Part shown: positions 1 through 6,182 of the stretch, one piece after another
Position numbering within the stretch: the stretch's first letter is position 1
Layout of the letters: every line of letters begins with the position of its first letter
Assembly (NCBI RefSeq): GCF_937858865.1
Contig: NZ_CALLYO010000314.1
Span: 1 to 7,771, forward strand
Direction: 5' to 3'
Length of the DNA stretch: 7,771 nucleotides
Origin: an uncultured Amaricoccus sp.
GTDB taxonomy: Bacteria; Pseudomonadota; Alphaproteobacteria; Rhodobacterales; Rhodobacteraceae
Position numbers and translations under genes: made by a program
Notes under the pieces: model-generated
Databases searched by the model: none
Seen by the model: only the letters and a program-made list of their open reading frames with translations
What the model was told of the DNA's origin: nothing

Positions 1-101
1 GGGGCGAAAGGGGCGTTCACGATCGGGGGATCGCCGCCGCGATCGCCGGCCGCGCCGGTTGCGGGGGGCGGCGCGCCCGCCGTAGCCTGCGGCGTGGCAG
101 G
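1..101. other. Non-coding start of window, upstream of the M48 protease gene
   Basis: I see no convincing gene here. Reading frames crossing it give Arg/Pro/Gly-rich translations typical of GC-rich non-coding DNA. The frame of the M48 gene is closed by a TAG at 83-85, so that gene cannot begin further upstream. A small inverted repeat, GATCGC (29-34) and GCGATC (39-44) with a 4-base loop, is the only structure noticed. On the minus strand a GTG at 20-18 could open a divergent gene leaving the window (first codons V-N-A-P-F-A), but six codons without a clear ribosome binding site do not support a call. The promoter of the M48 gene may lie here, but no good -35/-10 pair was seen. Confidence 0.5.
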
Positions 102-102
102 A

Positions 103-108
103 AGGAGG
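103..108 (+). promoter_or_regulatory. Strong Shine-Dalgarno AGGAGG pointing to an upstream CTG start
   Basis: A perfect AGGAGG lies 7 bases before an in-frame CTG at 116-118 but 25 bases before the first in-frame ATG of the M48 gene at 134. The spacing suits the CTG and not the ATG. This is seen directly; that translation really begins at CTG is inference. Confidence 0.5.
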
Positions 109-133
109 GCGGGCTCTGCGCAGGCTCGCGGCG

Positions 134-1441
134 ATGCTGGCGGTGGTGGCGGCGCTGGCGGCGGGCGGGCCGGCGGCGGCGCTGTCGCTCATCCGCGATG
201 CGGAGATCGAGCATACGCTGGGGCGCATCGCCGATCCGTTGCTGCGCGCCGCCGGGCTGCGGCCGGGGGCGGTGCGGATCTACATCGTCAGCGACCGCGA
301 GCCGAACGCCTTCGTGGCCGGCGGGTCGAACATCTTCATCCATACCGGGCTGATGACCGAGCTCGATTCGGTCGACGAGCTCAGGGCGGTGATCGCGCAC
401 GAGATCGGGCATATCACCGGCGGGCACCTGGCGCGGCGGGGGGATGCGACGCGCGGGGGCGCGGGCATCGCCGCGATCGGGATGCTCGGGGCGCTGGCGG
501 CGGCGGCGGGCGGCGTGCCCGAGGCGAGCGTCGCCATCGCCGCGGGCAGCGCGCAGGTGGCGCACCGGAGCGTGCTCGCCTACAGCCGCGGCGAGGAGGC
601 GAGCGCGGACCAGGCGGGGTTGCGCTATCTGGCGGCGGCGGGCGGCGACCCGGAGGCGATGCTCGACGTGCTCGACCGCTTCCGCGGGCAGGATGCGCTG
701 CTCGCGGCGGGGCACGTCGATCCCTATGCCCAGAGCCATCCGATGTGGAGCGAGCGGATGGCGCTGATCGAGGACCGGGTGGCGAAGATGCCGCCGGGCA
801 AGCCGCCCTCGGCGGAGGACGCCTACTGGCACGGGCGGATGGTGGCGAAGCTCGACGCCTTCCTCGGCAGTCCGGCGCAGACGCTGCGCAAGTATCCCGA
901 GCGCGACGGCTCGGAGGCGGCGGAGCTGGCGCGGGCGATCGCCTGGCACCGGCGGCCGGACGGGGCGCGCGCGGGGGCGGCGATGCGGGCGCTTCTGGCG
1001 GCGCGGCCGGACGATGCCTACTATCTCGACCTCGAGGCGCAGTTCCTGCTCGAGAGCGGCAAGGCGGCGGCGGCAGCCGGGGTCTACCGGCGGGCGGCGG
1101 GGCTGGCGCCGAAGGAGCCGCTGATCCTCGGCGGGCTCGGGCGGGCGCTGCTCAACATGGACGAGGCGGCGGCGACCGCGGAGGCGCGCAACGTGCTGGA
1201 GCAGGCCTTCGCGCTCGACAAGGCCAACGGGGCGGTGCTGCGCGACCTGGCGCTGGCCGAGGCGCGGCTCGGCAACGAGGGGGCGGCGGCGCTGGCGACG
1301 GCGGAGCGCTTCGCGGTCGAGGGGCGGTTTCGCGACGCCGACCGGAATGCCGAGCGGGCGGCGGCGCTCTTGCCGGAGGGGTCGCCGGGCTGGCGCCGGG
1401 CGCAGGACATCATTAGCATGGCGCGACGCGCGCTGAAGTGA
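134..1441 (+). CDS. Periplasmic M48-family zinc metalloprotease with TPR-like C-terminal region (BepA type)
   Basis: Predicted secreted zinc protease of 435 residues from the ATG at 134. The zinc site is H89-E-I-G-H93, with the third ligand and partner acid in E155-A-S-A-D159 (the ExxxD motif of HtpX, Ste24 and BepA). Alanine-rich helical repeats at about 280-420 resemble TPRs, giving the M48-plus-TPR layout of E. coli BepA (YfgC), which degrades or assists misassembled outer-membrane proteins such as LptD and BamA. The N-terminus is hydrophobic (about residues 1-18) but has no positive n-region. Starting at the CTG at 116, well placed behind AGGAGG, would add six residues including two arginines and complete a classic signal peptide. 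The ATG is kept here as the conservative start. The stop abuts the next gene, which suggests co-transcription with the thiol-disulfide protein. The family is clear; the exact BepA role is inferred. Confidence 0.9.
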   Translation: MLAVVAALAAGGPAAALSLIRDAEIEHTLGRIADPLLRAAGLRPGAVRIYIVSDREPNAFVAGGSNIFIHTGLMTELDSVDELRAVIAHEIGHITGGHLARRGDATRGGAGIAAIGMLGALAAAAGGVPEASVAIAAGSAQVAHRSVLAYSRGEEASADQAGLRYLAAAGGDPEAMLDVLDRFRGQDALLAAGHVDPYAQSHPMWSERMALIEDRVAKMPPGKPPSAEDAYWHGRMVAKLDAFLGSPAQTLRKYPERDGSEAAELARAIAWHRRPDGARAGAAMRALLAARPDDAYYLDLEAQFLLESGKAAAAAGVYRRAAGLAPKEPLILGGLGRALLNMDEAAATAEARNVLEQAFALDKANGAVLRDLALAEARLGNEGAAALATAERFAVEGRFRDADRNAERAAALLPEGSPGWRRAQDIISMARRALK

Positions 1442-1445
1442 AGGA
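1441..1445 (+). promoter_or_regulatory. Ribosome binding site AAGGA that decides the dsbA-like start
   Basis: AAGGA begins on the last base of the M48 stop codon and lies 4 bases before the ATG at 1450. The other possible start, GTG at 1438 overlapping the M48 stop, has no purine-rich site before it. The ATG also gives the more compact signal peptide. The tight join implies translational coupling. Confidence 0.5.
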
Positions 1446-1449
1446 CCCG

Positions 1450-2217
1450 ATGCGAGCTTTCCTTGTTCCCCTTGCCGCCGCCCTGATGGCGCTGGCGATC
1501 GCCCTGCCCGGCTCGGCCGACGAGCCGCAGGCCTCCTCGCCCTTCTCCCCGGCGGAGCGGGAGGCGCTGCACGCCGAGATCCGCGGCTACCTGCTCGCCC
1601 ATCCCGAGGTGCTGCAGGAGATGATCGCGCTGCTCGAGCAGAAGCAGCAGGCGGCGACGGCGGAGAACGACCGCAACCTCGTGGCGATGAACGCGGACGC
1701 GATCTTCGACGACGGCTTCTCCTGGGTGGGGGGCAACCCGGAGGGGGCGTTCACGCTGGTGGAGTTCCTCGACTACCAGTGCGGCTTCTGCCGGCGGGCG
1801 CAGCCGGAGGTGGTGGAGCTGCTCGCGAGCGACGGCGACATCCGGCTGATCGTCAAGGAGATGCCGATCCTCGGGCCGGGCTCGGAGCTGGCGGCGCGGG
1901 CGGCGGTGGCGACGATGATCGCGGAGGGCGAGGAGAAATACGCCGCGCTCCATGCCAAGCTGATGACGGTCGAGGGCGGGATCACCGACGCGAGCCTCGA
2001 TGCGGCGCTGACCGAGGTGGGGCTCGACCCGGCGGCGATCCGCGCGGCGATGCAGGATCCGGAGGTGGAGCGGCGGCTGGGCGAGACGCGGGCGCTGGCC
2101 GAGAAGCTCGCCATCGCCGGCACGCCGACCTTCGTCTTCGACGACCGGATGGTGCGCGGCTACCTGCCGCTGGCGCAGATGCGGGCGCTGGTCGCGGAGG
2201 TGCGGGAGGACGGCTGA
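1450..2217 (+). CDS. Secreted DsbA-family thiol-disulfide oxidoreductase with ScsC-like N-terminal stalk
   Basis: Predicted periplasmic thioredoxin-fold protein of 255 residues that oxidises or isomerises disulfides. The signal peptide covers residues 1-23 (Arg2, then a long Ala/Leu stretch, likely cleavage after G-S-A). The mature N-terminus (about 31-75) has a charged helical segment with a YLLAHPEVLQEM core, ending in a Gln-rich coil. This resembles the oligomerisation stalk of ScsC proteins. The catalytic motif is C111-G-F-C114, preceded by a typical V-E-F-L-D-Y strand, and the cis-proline loop is T225-P226. A GTG at 1438 would add four residues, but the ribosome binding site favours this ATG. 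It follows the M48 protease directly, which suits a shared envelope quality-control job. The redox family is certain; isomerase rather than oxidase activity is inferred from the stalk. Confidence 0.9.
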   Translation: MRAFLVPLAAALMALAIALPGSADEPQASSPFSPAEREALHAEIRGYLLAHPEVLQEMIALLEQKQQAATAENDRNLVAMNADAIFDDGFSWVGGNPEGAFTLVEFLDYQCGFCRRAQPEVVELLASDGDIRLIVKEMPILGPGSELAARAAVATMIAEGEEKYAALHAKLMTVEGGITDASLDAALTEVGLDPAAIRAAMQDPEVERRLGETRALAEKLAIAGTPTFVFDDRMVRGYLPLAQMRALVAEVREDG

Positions 2218-2244
2218 GCCGCCGCCCGGGCCGCCGCCGGAGGT

Positions 2245-2276
2245 GTGCCCGGGCACGGGGTGGGCACGCGTGCCCA
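2245..2276. repeat. Two adjacent perfect palindromes built on GTGCCC/GGGCAC
   Basis: GTGCCCGGGCAC (2245-2256) and TGGGCACGCGTGCCCA (2261-2276) are both perfect palindromes separated by four bases. A third, imperfect copy with the same arms lies at 2350-2371. Paired arms of one hexamer suggest a dimeric regulator's operator upstream of accB. They could also fold as hairpins behind the dsbA-like gene. No T-tract follows, so a standard intrinsic terminator is not supported. Confidence 0.5.
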
Positions 2277-2296
2277 TTTGGTCAAGCCATTGATAT

Positions 2297-2318
2297 CGCT
2301 GAAGAAGGGCCTTCAGCG
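2297..2318 (+). other. Hairpin CGCTGAAG / CTTCAGCG in the region before accB
   Basis: An 8-bp perfect stem (2297-2304 with 2311-2318) closes a 6-base loop, AAGGGC. It lies 80 bases after the dsbA-like stop and 166 bases before accB. The downstream flank is purine-rich, without a T-run, so it is not a textbook terminator. It could be an mRNA leader structure, an operator or a weak terminator. Confidence 0.4.
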
Positions 2319-2349
2319 TAAAGGAAATGGCAACCTTCGTTAACGCGGC

Positions 2350-2371
2350 CGGGCACGGGCCGGTGTGCCCG
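2350..2371. repeat. Third GGGCAC/GTGCCC inverted pair upstream of accB
   Basis: The arms CGGGCAC (2350-2356) and GTGCCCG (2365-2371) flank an 8-base spacer. The hexamer is the same as in the palindromes 75-100 bases upstream, but the spacing differs. Recurrence of one hexamer in inverted pairs is the reason to list it; in DNA this GC-rich, part of the recurrence could be chance. Confidence 0.4.
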
Positions 2372-2395
2372 CCCGCGCCGGCGAGATTTCCGCCC

Positions 2396-2424
2396 TTCCA
2401 ACCCCGCGCCGCGCCGAATATACA
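2396..2424 (+). promoter_or_regulatory. Weak sigma-70-like promoter candidate for accB-accC
   Basis: A -10-like TATACA (2419-2424) stands out in GC-rich DNA about 60 bases before accB. The hexamer 17 bases upstream, TTCCAA (2396-2401), matches the -35 consensus at only three of six positions. It is listed because it is the best-placed candidate, not because it is strong. Confidence 0.25.
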
Positions 2425-2484
2425 GGAACCTGCCCCGGGGCCGGGTGAGGCGGCGAAGTCCGCGACAATAAGAACAGGGCGCAC

Positions 2485-2976
2485 ATGAGCAAAAGACCGC
2501 AGGAGTCGGACATAGAGTTCATCAAGGCGCTGGCCGAGCTCCTGCGCGCGAACGATCTCACCGAGATCGAGGTGAACCGTGACTATGGCGACGACGACGG
2601 GCTGACCGTGCGCGTGGCCCGGCAGGGGACGGTGGTCGCCGTCCCGACCCATGCGCCGGCGCCGGTCGCCGCGGCCCCTGCCCCGGCGGCATCGCCCGCC
2701 CCGGTGCCGGGGCCGGCGATGCCCGTCGATCCGGCCGACGATCCGGGGGTGGTGCCCTCGCCCATGGTCGGCACCGTCTACCTGCAGCCCGAGCCGGACG
2801 CCCCGCCCTTCGTCCGGGTGGGCGACCAGGTGAGCGAGGGGCAGACGATCCTGATCGTCGAGGCGATGAAGACGATGAACCAGATCGCCGCTCCGCGCGC
2901 CGGGCGGGTGAAGCGCATCCTCGTCGCCGACGGCCAGCCGGTGGAGTTCGGCGCGCCGCTCCTCATCCTGGAATGA
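2485..2976 (+). CDS. accB: Biotin carboxyl carrier protein of acetyl-CoA carboxylase
   Basis: Cytoplasmic BCCP, 163 residues, the usual length. It carries the biotin that AccC carboxylates and that the AccA/AccD carboxyltransferase uses to make malonyl-CoA for fatty acid synthesis. Residues 1-48 form the N-terminal domain, 51-82 a flexible Pro/Ala-rich linker, and about 83-163 the biotinyl domain. Biotin attaches to Lys129 in the E-A-M-K-T-M-N motif. The type-specific 'thumb' is present (Q-P-E-P-D-A-P-P, about 101-108), which separates BCCP from lipoyl domains and from BCCPs of other biotin enzymes. The ATG at 2485 is preceded by AGGG at 5 bases. accC starts 7 bases after the stop, so the two form an operon. 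The carboxyltransferase genes are not in the window. Confidence 0.97.
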   Translation: MSKRPQESDIEFIKALAELLRANDLTEIEVNRDYGDDDGLTVRVARQGTVVAVPTHAPAPVAAAPAPAASPAPVPGPAMPVDPADDPGVVPSPMVGTVYLQPEPDAPPFVRVGDQVSEGQTILIVEAMKTMNQIAAPRAGRVKRILVADGQPVEFGAPLLILE

Positions 2977-2983
2977 GCGCGGC

Positions 2984-4327
2984 ATGTTCAAGAAGGTCCT
3001 GATCGCCAACCGGGGCGAGATCGCGCTGCGCATCCACCGCGCCTGCAAGGAGATGGGCATCCAGACGGTGGCGATCCATTCGACCGCCGATTCGAACGCG
3101 ATGCACGTCCGGATGGCGGACGAGAGCGTCTGCATCGGGCCGCCGCCGGCGGCGACGAGCTATCTGCTGATGCCGGCGATCATCGCCGCCTGCGAGATCA
3201 CCGGCGCCGAGGCGATCCATCCCGGCTACGGCTTTCTCTCGGAGAACGCGAAGTTCGTGCAGATCTGCGAGGACCACGGCCTCACCTTCATCGGGCCCTC
3301 GTCCGAGCATATCCGCCTGATGGGCGACAAGATCACCGCCAAGGAGACGATGAGGACCCTCGGCGTGCCCTGCGTGCCGGGCTCGGACGGGGCGGTGCCG
3401 ACGCTGGAGGAGGCGCGGCGGATCGCCGGCGAGATCGGCTATCCGGTCATCGTGAAGGCGACGGCCGGCGGCGGCGGGCGGGGGATGAAGCTCGCCCGCT
3501 CGGAAGCCGACATCGACGGCGCCTTCCAGACCGCGCGGGCGGAGGCGAAGGCGGCCTTCGGCAATGACGAGGTCTATCTCGAGAAGTATCTCGGCGCGCC
3601 GCGGCACATCGAGGTGCAGATCTTCGGCGACGGCAAGGGCAAGGCCGTGCATCTCGGCGAGCGCGACTGCAGCCTGCAGCGGCGGCACCAGAAGGTGATG
3701 GAGGAGGCGCCCTCGCCGGCGATCGACGCGCGGACGCGGGTCAGGATCGGGCGGATCTGCGCCGACGCGGTGGCGAAGATCGGCTACGCCGGCGCCGGGA
3801 CGATCGAGTTCCTCTACGAGAAGGGCGAGTTCTACTTCATCGAGATGAACACCCGCCTGCAGGTGGAGCATCCGGTCACCGAGGCGATCTACGACGTCGA
3901 CCTGGTGCAGGAGCAGATCCGCGTGGCGGCGGGGCTGCCGATGTCGTTCAGCCAGGCCGACCTCGAGCCGTCGGGGCACGCGATCGAGTGCCGGATCAAT
4001 GCCGAGCGGCTGCCGCAGTTCCAGCCGAGCCCGGGGCGGGTCGACACCTACTATGCGCCGGGCGGGCTCGGGGTGCGCATGGACAGCGCGATCTACGGCG
4101 GCTACGTCATCCCGCCCTACTACGACAGCCTGATCGGCAAGCTCATCGTGCACGCGCGGACGCGGCCGCTGGCGCTGGCGCGGCTCCGCCGCGCGCTCTC
4201 CGAGCTGGTGGTGGACGGGGTCGACACGACGACGCCGCTCTTCGACGCGCTGCTCGACGAGCCCGACATCCAGAAGGGCGACTACAACATCCACTGGCTG
4301 GAGAAGTGGCTCGCCGAGGAGCGCTGA
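2984..4327 (+). CDS. accC: Biotin carboxylase subunit of acetyl-CoA carboxylase
   Basis: ATP-grasp enzyme of 447 residues that uses ATP and bicarbonate to carboxylate biotin on AccB. The N-terminal domain opens with [13 protein letters not shown] and includes [10 protein letters not shown] near 79-88. The ATP-grasp region has Lys116, Lys158, the glycine-rich GGGGRGM lid and Lys237. Metal and catalytic residues appear as Glu275, Glu287, Asn289 and Arg291 ([11 protein letters not shown]), with Arg337 in ECRINAE; all sit where the E. coli enzyme has them, shifted by one or none. Length and ends match the single-domain bacterial subunit, not a fused acyl-CoA or pyruvate carboxylase. Its stop lies 5 bases before the GTG of aat, and the accC tail contains GAGGAG that could serve aat. 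Confidence 0.98.
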   Translation: MFKKVLIANRGEIALRIHRACKEMGIQTVAIHSTADSNAMHVRMADESVCIGPPPAATSYLLMPAIIAACEITGAEAIHPGYGFLSENAKFVQICEDHGLTFIGPSSEHIRLMGDKITAKETMRTLGVPCVPGSDGAVPTLEEARRIAGEIGYPVIVKATAGGGGRGMKLARSEADIDGAFQTARAEAKAAFGNDEVYLEKYLGAPRHIEVQIFGDGKGKAVHLGERDCSLQRRHQKVMEEAPSPAIDARTRVRIGRICADAVAKIGYAGAGTIEFLYEKGEFYFIEMNTRLQVEHPVTEAIYDVDLVQEQIRVAAGLPMSFSQADLEPSGHAIECRINAERLPQFQPSPGRVDTYYAPGGLGVRMDSAIYGGYVIPPYYDSLIGKLIVHARTRPLALARLRRALSELVVDGVDTTTPLFDALLDEPDIQKGDYNIHWLEKWLAEER

Positions 4328-4332
4328 CGGCG

Positions 4333-4983
4333 GTGCGAGACGAGCTGCCCGAGATCACGCCGACGATCCTCCTGCAGGCCTATGCCTCGGGGGTCTTTCC
4401 GATGGCGGAATCGGCCGACGCGGGCGAACTCTTCTGGGTCGATCCCGCGCAGCGCGGCGTGCTGCCGCTCGACGGGCTGCACGTGCCGCGGCGGCTGGCG
4501 CGGAGCTTTCTCAAGGACGCGTTCGAGATCCGCATCGACGGCGACTTCGCCGGCGTGGTCGCCGCCTGCGCCGCGCGGGAGGAGACCTGGATCAATGCCG
4601 AGATCGAGCGGCTCTACCGCGAGCTGCACCGCATGGGGCATGCGCATTCGGTGGAGATCTGGCAGGAGGGGGCGCTCGCCGGCGGGCTCTACGGGGTGGC
4701 GCTCGGCGCGGCCTTCTTCGGCGAGAGCATGTTCAGCCGCCGCCGCGATGCCTCGAAGCTCGCGCTGATCGCGCTGGTCGCCCGGCTCCGCGCCGGCGGC
4801 TTCCGCCTGCTCGACACCCAGTTCGTGACCCCGCACCTGGCGCGTCTCGGGGCGATCGAGGTGAGCCGGGCCACCTATCGCCGCGCCCTGGAGGCGGCGG
4901 TGAACCGGCCGGCCGACTTCCTGGCGCTCCGCCCGGACGCCGACCGTCAGCTCCTGCTGCAGCTCAGCACCCAGACGTCGTAG
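4333..4983 (+). CDS. aat: Leucyl/phenylalanyl-tRNA-protein transferase
   Basis: Transfers Leu or Phe from aminoacyl-tRNA to proteins with N-terminal Arg or Lys, marking them for ClpS/ClpAP degradation (bacterial N-degron pathway), in the cytoplasm. There are 216 residues from a GTG start; many homologues are 210-235. Family signatures in order: YASGVFPMA (17-25), [13 protein letters not shown] (34-46), ETWI (84-87), GHAHSVE (102-108), [19 protein letters not shown] (117-135) and LLDTQF with Asp161 and Gln163 at the catalytic positions. The GTG is chosen because homology begins within a few residues and the next in-frame Met would cut off conserved sequence. The frame stays open far upstream, but only as a shadow of accC. 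GAGGA at 4316-4320 is 12 bases away, so initiation may rely on coupling to accC. The last 37 bp overlap the convergent DUF2155 gene. Confidence 0.95.
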   Translation: MRDELPEITPTILLQAYASGVFPMAESADAGELFWVDPAQRGVLPLDGLHVPRRLARSFLKDAFEIRIDGDFAGVVAACAAREETWINAEIERLYRELHRMGHAHSVEIWQEGALAGGLYGVALGAAFFGESMFSRRRDASKLALIALVARLRAGGFRLLDTQFVTPHLARLGAIEVSRATYRRALEAAVNRPADFLALRPDADRQLLLQLSTQTS

Positions 4984-5333
4984 CGCGGGTGGTCGAGCGC
5001 CGAGAGCGCCGGCGAGGAGGCGAACATCCAGCCCGAGAAGCGCGGCGCCGGCTCGCGGATGTCGCGGATGCGGAGGAAGGCGAAGGCGTCGGCGCCGGGC
5101 TCGGCGCGCGGCACGCGGCAGTCCTCGGCGGTGATCTCGAGATGGCCGAAGCTGGTGGTCTCGCCCACCGTCATGTCGATGTCGCGGGTGGTGCCGTTCA
5201 GGTTGTCGAGCGCGCGCAGGTGCAGGACGCGCGCCTCGACCGTCGCCTGGGTGTCGTCCACCCGGGCCGACTGCGCCGCGACCGCCTGTCCGGCAGCGAG
5301 GGCGAGGGCGATGCCGAGGAGCGCGGGGCTCAT
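4947..5333 (-). CDS. DUF2155 family secreted protein
   Basis: Protein of 128 residues with a signal peptide (1-20, Ala/Leu-rich, likely cleaved at A-V-A-A before Q-S), so periplasmic or envelope-associated. The mature part has the DUF2155 pattern: a [17 protein letters not shown] stretch near 36-52, a [11 protein letters not shown] strand, C72, and a C-terminal [27 protein letters not shown] ending with C125. The two cysteines could form one disulfide. Function is unknown for the family. The [14 protein letters not shown] segment is the most conserved part in homologues I recall. Its ATG overlaps the mlaD-like stop by 4 bp (ATGA), so they are translationally coupled. Its 3' end runs 37 bp into the convergent aat gene. 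Confidence 0.88.
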   Translation of the reverse strand: MSPALLGIALALAAGQAVAAQSARVDDTQATVEARVLHLRALDNLNGTTRDIDMTVGETTSFGHLEITAEDCRVPRAEPGADAFAFLRIRDIREPAPRFSGWMFASSPALSALDHPRYDVWVLSCSRS

Positions 5334-5770
5334 TTGCCGGTCCCGAAGCGCATGAGCAGATTGAGCAGGCTGACCGAGCCCTGCGTGTTCACCACCTCGT
5401 CGCCGCTCTCCAGCACCTCCTCGGCCGCCCCCGGGGTGATCTCGACGAAGCTGCCGCCAAGCAGGCCCTCGGAGGCGATCTTGACGTCCGAGTCGGTCGG
5501 CAGGCGCAGCTTGCCGTCGACGGTGAAGGTGGTGCGCGCCTCGAAGGTCGCCGGGTCGAGCTCGAGGCCGGTCACGCTGCCGACGTTGATGCCGGCGAGC
5601 CGCACGTCGGTGCCGACGGTGATCCCCTCGGCGCTGCGGAAGTTCGCGTGCAGGACCGTCGTGTCGCCGCCCATCTGCAGGCCGCGGCTCTGGCCGGCGT
5701 AGAAGACGAAGCCCGCGGCGGTGGCGAGGACCACCGCGCCGATCACCGCCTCGGCCGCGCTGTTCGCCAT
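5330..5770 (-). CDS. mlaD: MlaD-like MCE-domain protein, outer-membrane lipid asymmetry maintenance
   Basis: Protein of 146 residues with one N-terminal membrane segment (about 8-25) and a single MCE domain (about 36-113: the strand VLHANFRSAEGITVGTDVRLAGINVGSV, then the EGLLGGSFVEI motif). A short C-terminal helix-like tail (SVSLLNLLMRFG) follows. In E. coli, MlaD forms a hexameric ring on the MlaFEB ABC transporter and binds phospholipids moving between the inner and outer membranes. The gene starts 7 bp after the NDUFA12-type stop and overlaps the DUF2155 start by 4 bp. mlaE, mlaF, mlaB and mlaC are not in the window, so its partners must be encoded elsewhere. The domain is certain; the orthology-level name is a good inference. 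Confidence 0.88.
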   Translation of the reverse strand: MANSAAEAVIGAVVLATAAGFVFYAGQSRGLQMGGDTTVLHANFRSAEGITVGTDVRLAGINVGSVTGLELDPATFEARTTFTVDGKLRLPTDSDVKIASEGLLGGSFVEITPGAAEEVLESGDEVVNTQGSVSLLNLLMRFGTGK

Positions 5771-5777
5771 GGCTCGC

Positions 5778-6161
5778 CTATTCCGGTGTCCAGGCCTCGT
5801 AGTCCGGCCGCGCCTGCCGGTTCCCGGCGAGGATGCTGCCCGGCGGGCGGTAGGCGAGATCGGTGCCGGTCATGTTCGGCACGTAGGGCTTCTGCCAGGG
5901 CCGGCGCGGCAGCGGCGACGTCGTCGGCGGCTCCTGCCAGGTGTGGTGCAGCCAGCCGTGCCACTCGGGCGAGATGCGGCTGGCCTCGACCTCGCCGTTG
6001 TAGATCACCCAGCGCCGCGAGCCGTCGGCATTCTGGTAGAAGACGTTGCCTTCGGCGTCCTCGCCGACGCGCTTGCCGTGGCGCCAGGTGAAGAACTGGG
6101 TGCCGAACGTCTGGCCGTTCCACCAGGTGAAGAACTTGAGCAGGAACGTCTTCAGTCCCAT
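5778..6161 (-). CDS. NDUFA12-type accessory subunit of respiratory complex I (NADH:ubiquinone oxidoreductase 17.2 kDa subunit homologue)
   Basis: Protein of 127 residues, homologous to mitochondrial NDUFA12 (B17.2), a supernumerary subunit on the matrix arm of complex I. It is found in alphaproteobacterial complex I, as in Paracoccus. Family pattern seen: [32 protein letters not shown] (12-43), [25 protein letters not shown] (49-73) and a proline-rich C-terminus ([20 protein letters not shown]). There is no signal peptide or membrane segment. The frame is open to an ATG at 6194, but GGAGG at 6168-6172 lies 6 bases before the ATG at 6161 and touches the one at 6167, so 6161 is chosen; it also gives the homologue-like MGLKTFLLK start. 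mlaD-like and DUF2155 genes follow in a tight operon. The core nuo genes are not here. Confidence 0.92.
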   Translation of the reverse strand: MGLKTFLLKFFTWWNGQTFGTQFFTWRHGKRVGEDAEGNVFYQNADGSRRWVIYNGEVEASRISPEWHGWLHHTWQEPPTTSPLPRRPWQKPYVPNMTGTDLAYRPPGSILAGNRQARPDYEAWTPE

Positions 6162-6167
6162 GGGCAT

Positions 6168-6172
6168 CCTCC
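6168..6172 (-). promoter_or_regulatory. Ribosome binding site GGAGG that decides the NDUFA12-type start
   Basis: GGAGG on the minus strand is separated by 6 bases from the ATG at 6161 and by none from the ATG at 6167. It lies downstream of the ATG at 6194, which excludes that one on spacing grounds. Confidence 0.7.
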
Positions 6173-6182
6173 GCTTCCGCCC

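Larger units (their letters stand above)
2218..2484. other. Non-coding region upstream of accB, rich in GGGCAC/GTGCCC palindromes
   Basis: This 267-bp stretch holds no convincing gene. It contains a 12-bp palindrome (2245-2256), a 16-bp palindrome (2261-2276), an 8-bp-stem hairpin (2297-2318), an AT-richer island with CGTTAACG (2338-2345) and a further inverted pair (2350-2371). It ends in a weak promoter candidate and the accB ribosome binding site (AGGG at 2476-2479, 5 bases before the ATG). In several alphaproteobacteria I recall aroQ lying directly before accB; nothing resembling it or a remnant of it is seen here. Confidence 0.6.

Noticed and set aside
94..1416. 440-residue open frame starting with GTG in another plus-strand frame over the M48 gene
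   Set aside because: The translation is almost only Gly, Ala and Arg. The alternative frame contains HEIGH and EASAD at the right spacing and a signal peptide.
2245..2371. Palindrome cluster as a CRISPR array or mobile-element end
   Set aside because: There are only three copies with unequal spacing, no spacers of constant length, no cas genes, no transposase and no target-site duplication.
2340..2561. 73-residue minus-strand frame over the accB upstream region
   Set aside because: It overlaps the accB start antisense, has no ribosome binding site or family resemblance, and its composition is typical of non-coding DNA here.
1084..3135. 683-residue open frame on the minus strand
   Set aside because: It lies antisense across the M48, dsbA-like, accB and accC genes and an intergenic region, and its translation is Arg/His-rich with no family motif. 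All four plus-strand genes have clear motifs. Long antisense frames are expected at this GC content.
2963..4294. 443-residue open frame antisense to accC
   Set aside because: It mirrors accC, which has every catalytic residue, and its own translation is low-complexity Arg/His/Asp/Val sequence without motifs.
4989..5702. 237-residue plus-strand frame opposite the DUF2155 and mlaD-like genes
   Set aside because: The minus strand carries a signal peptide, an MCE domain and an ATGA gene overlap. The plus-strand frame has no motif and no operon logic.
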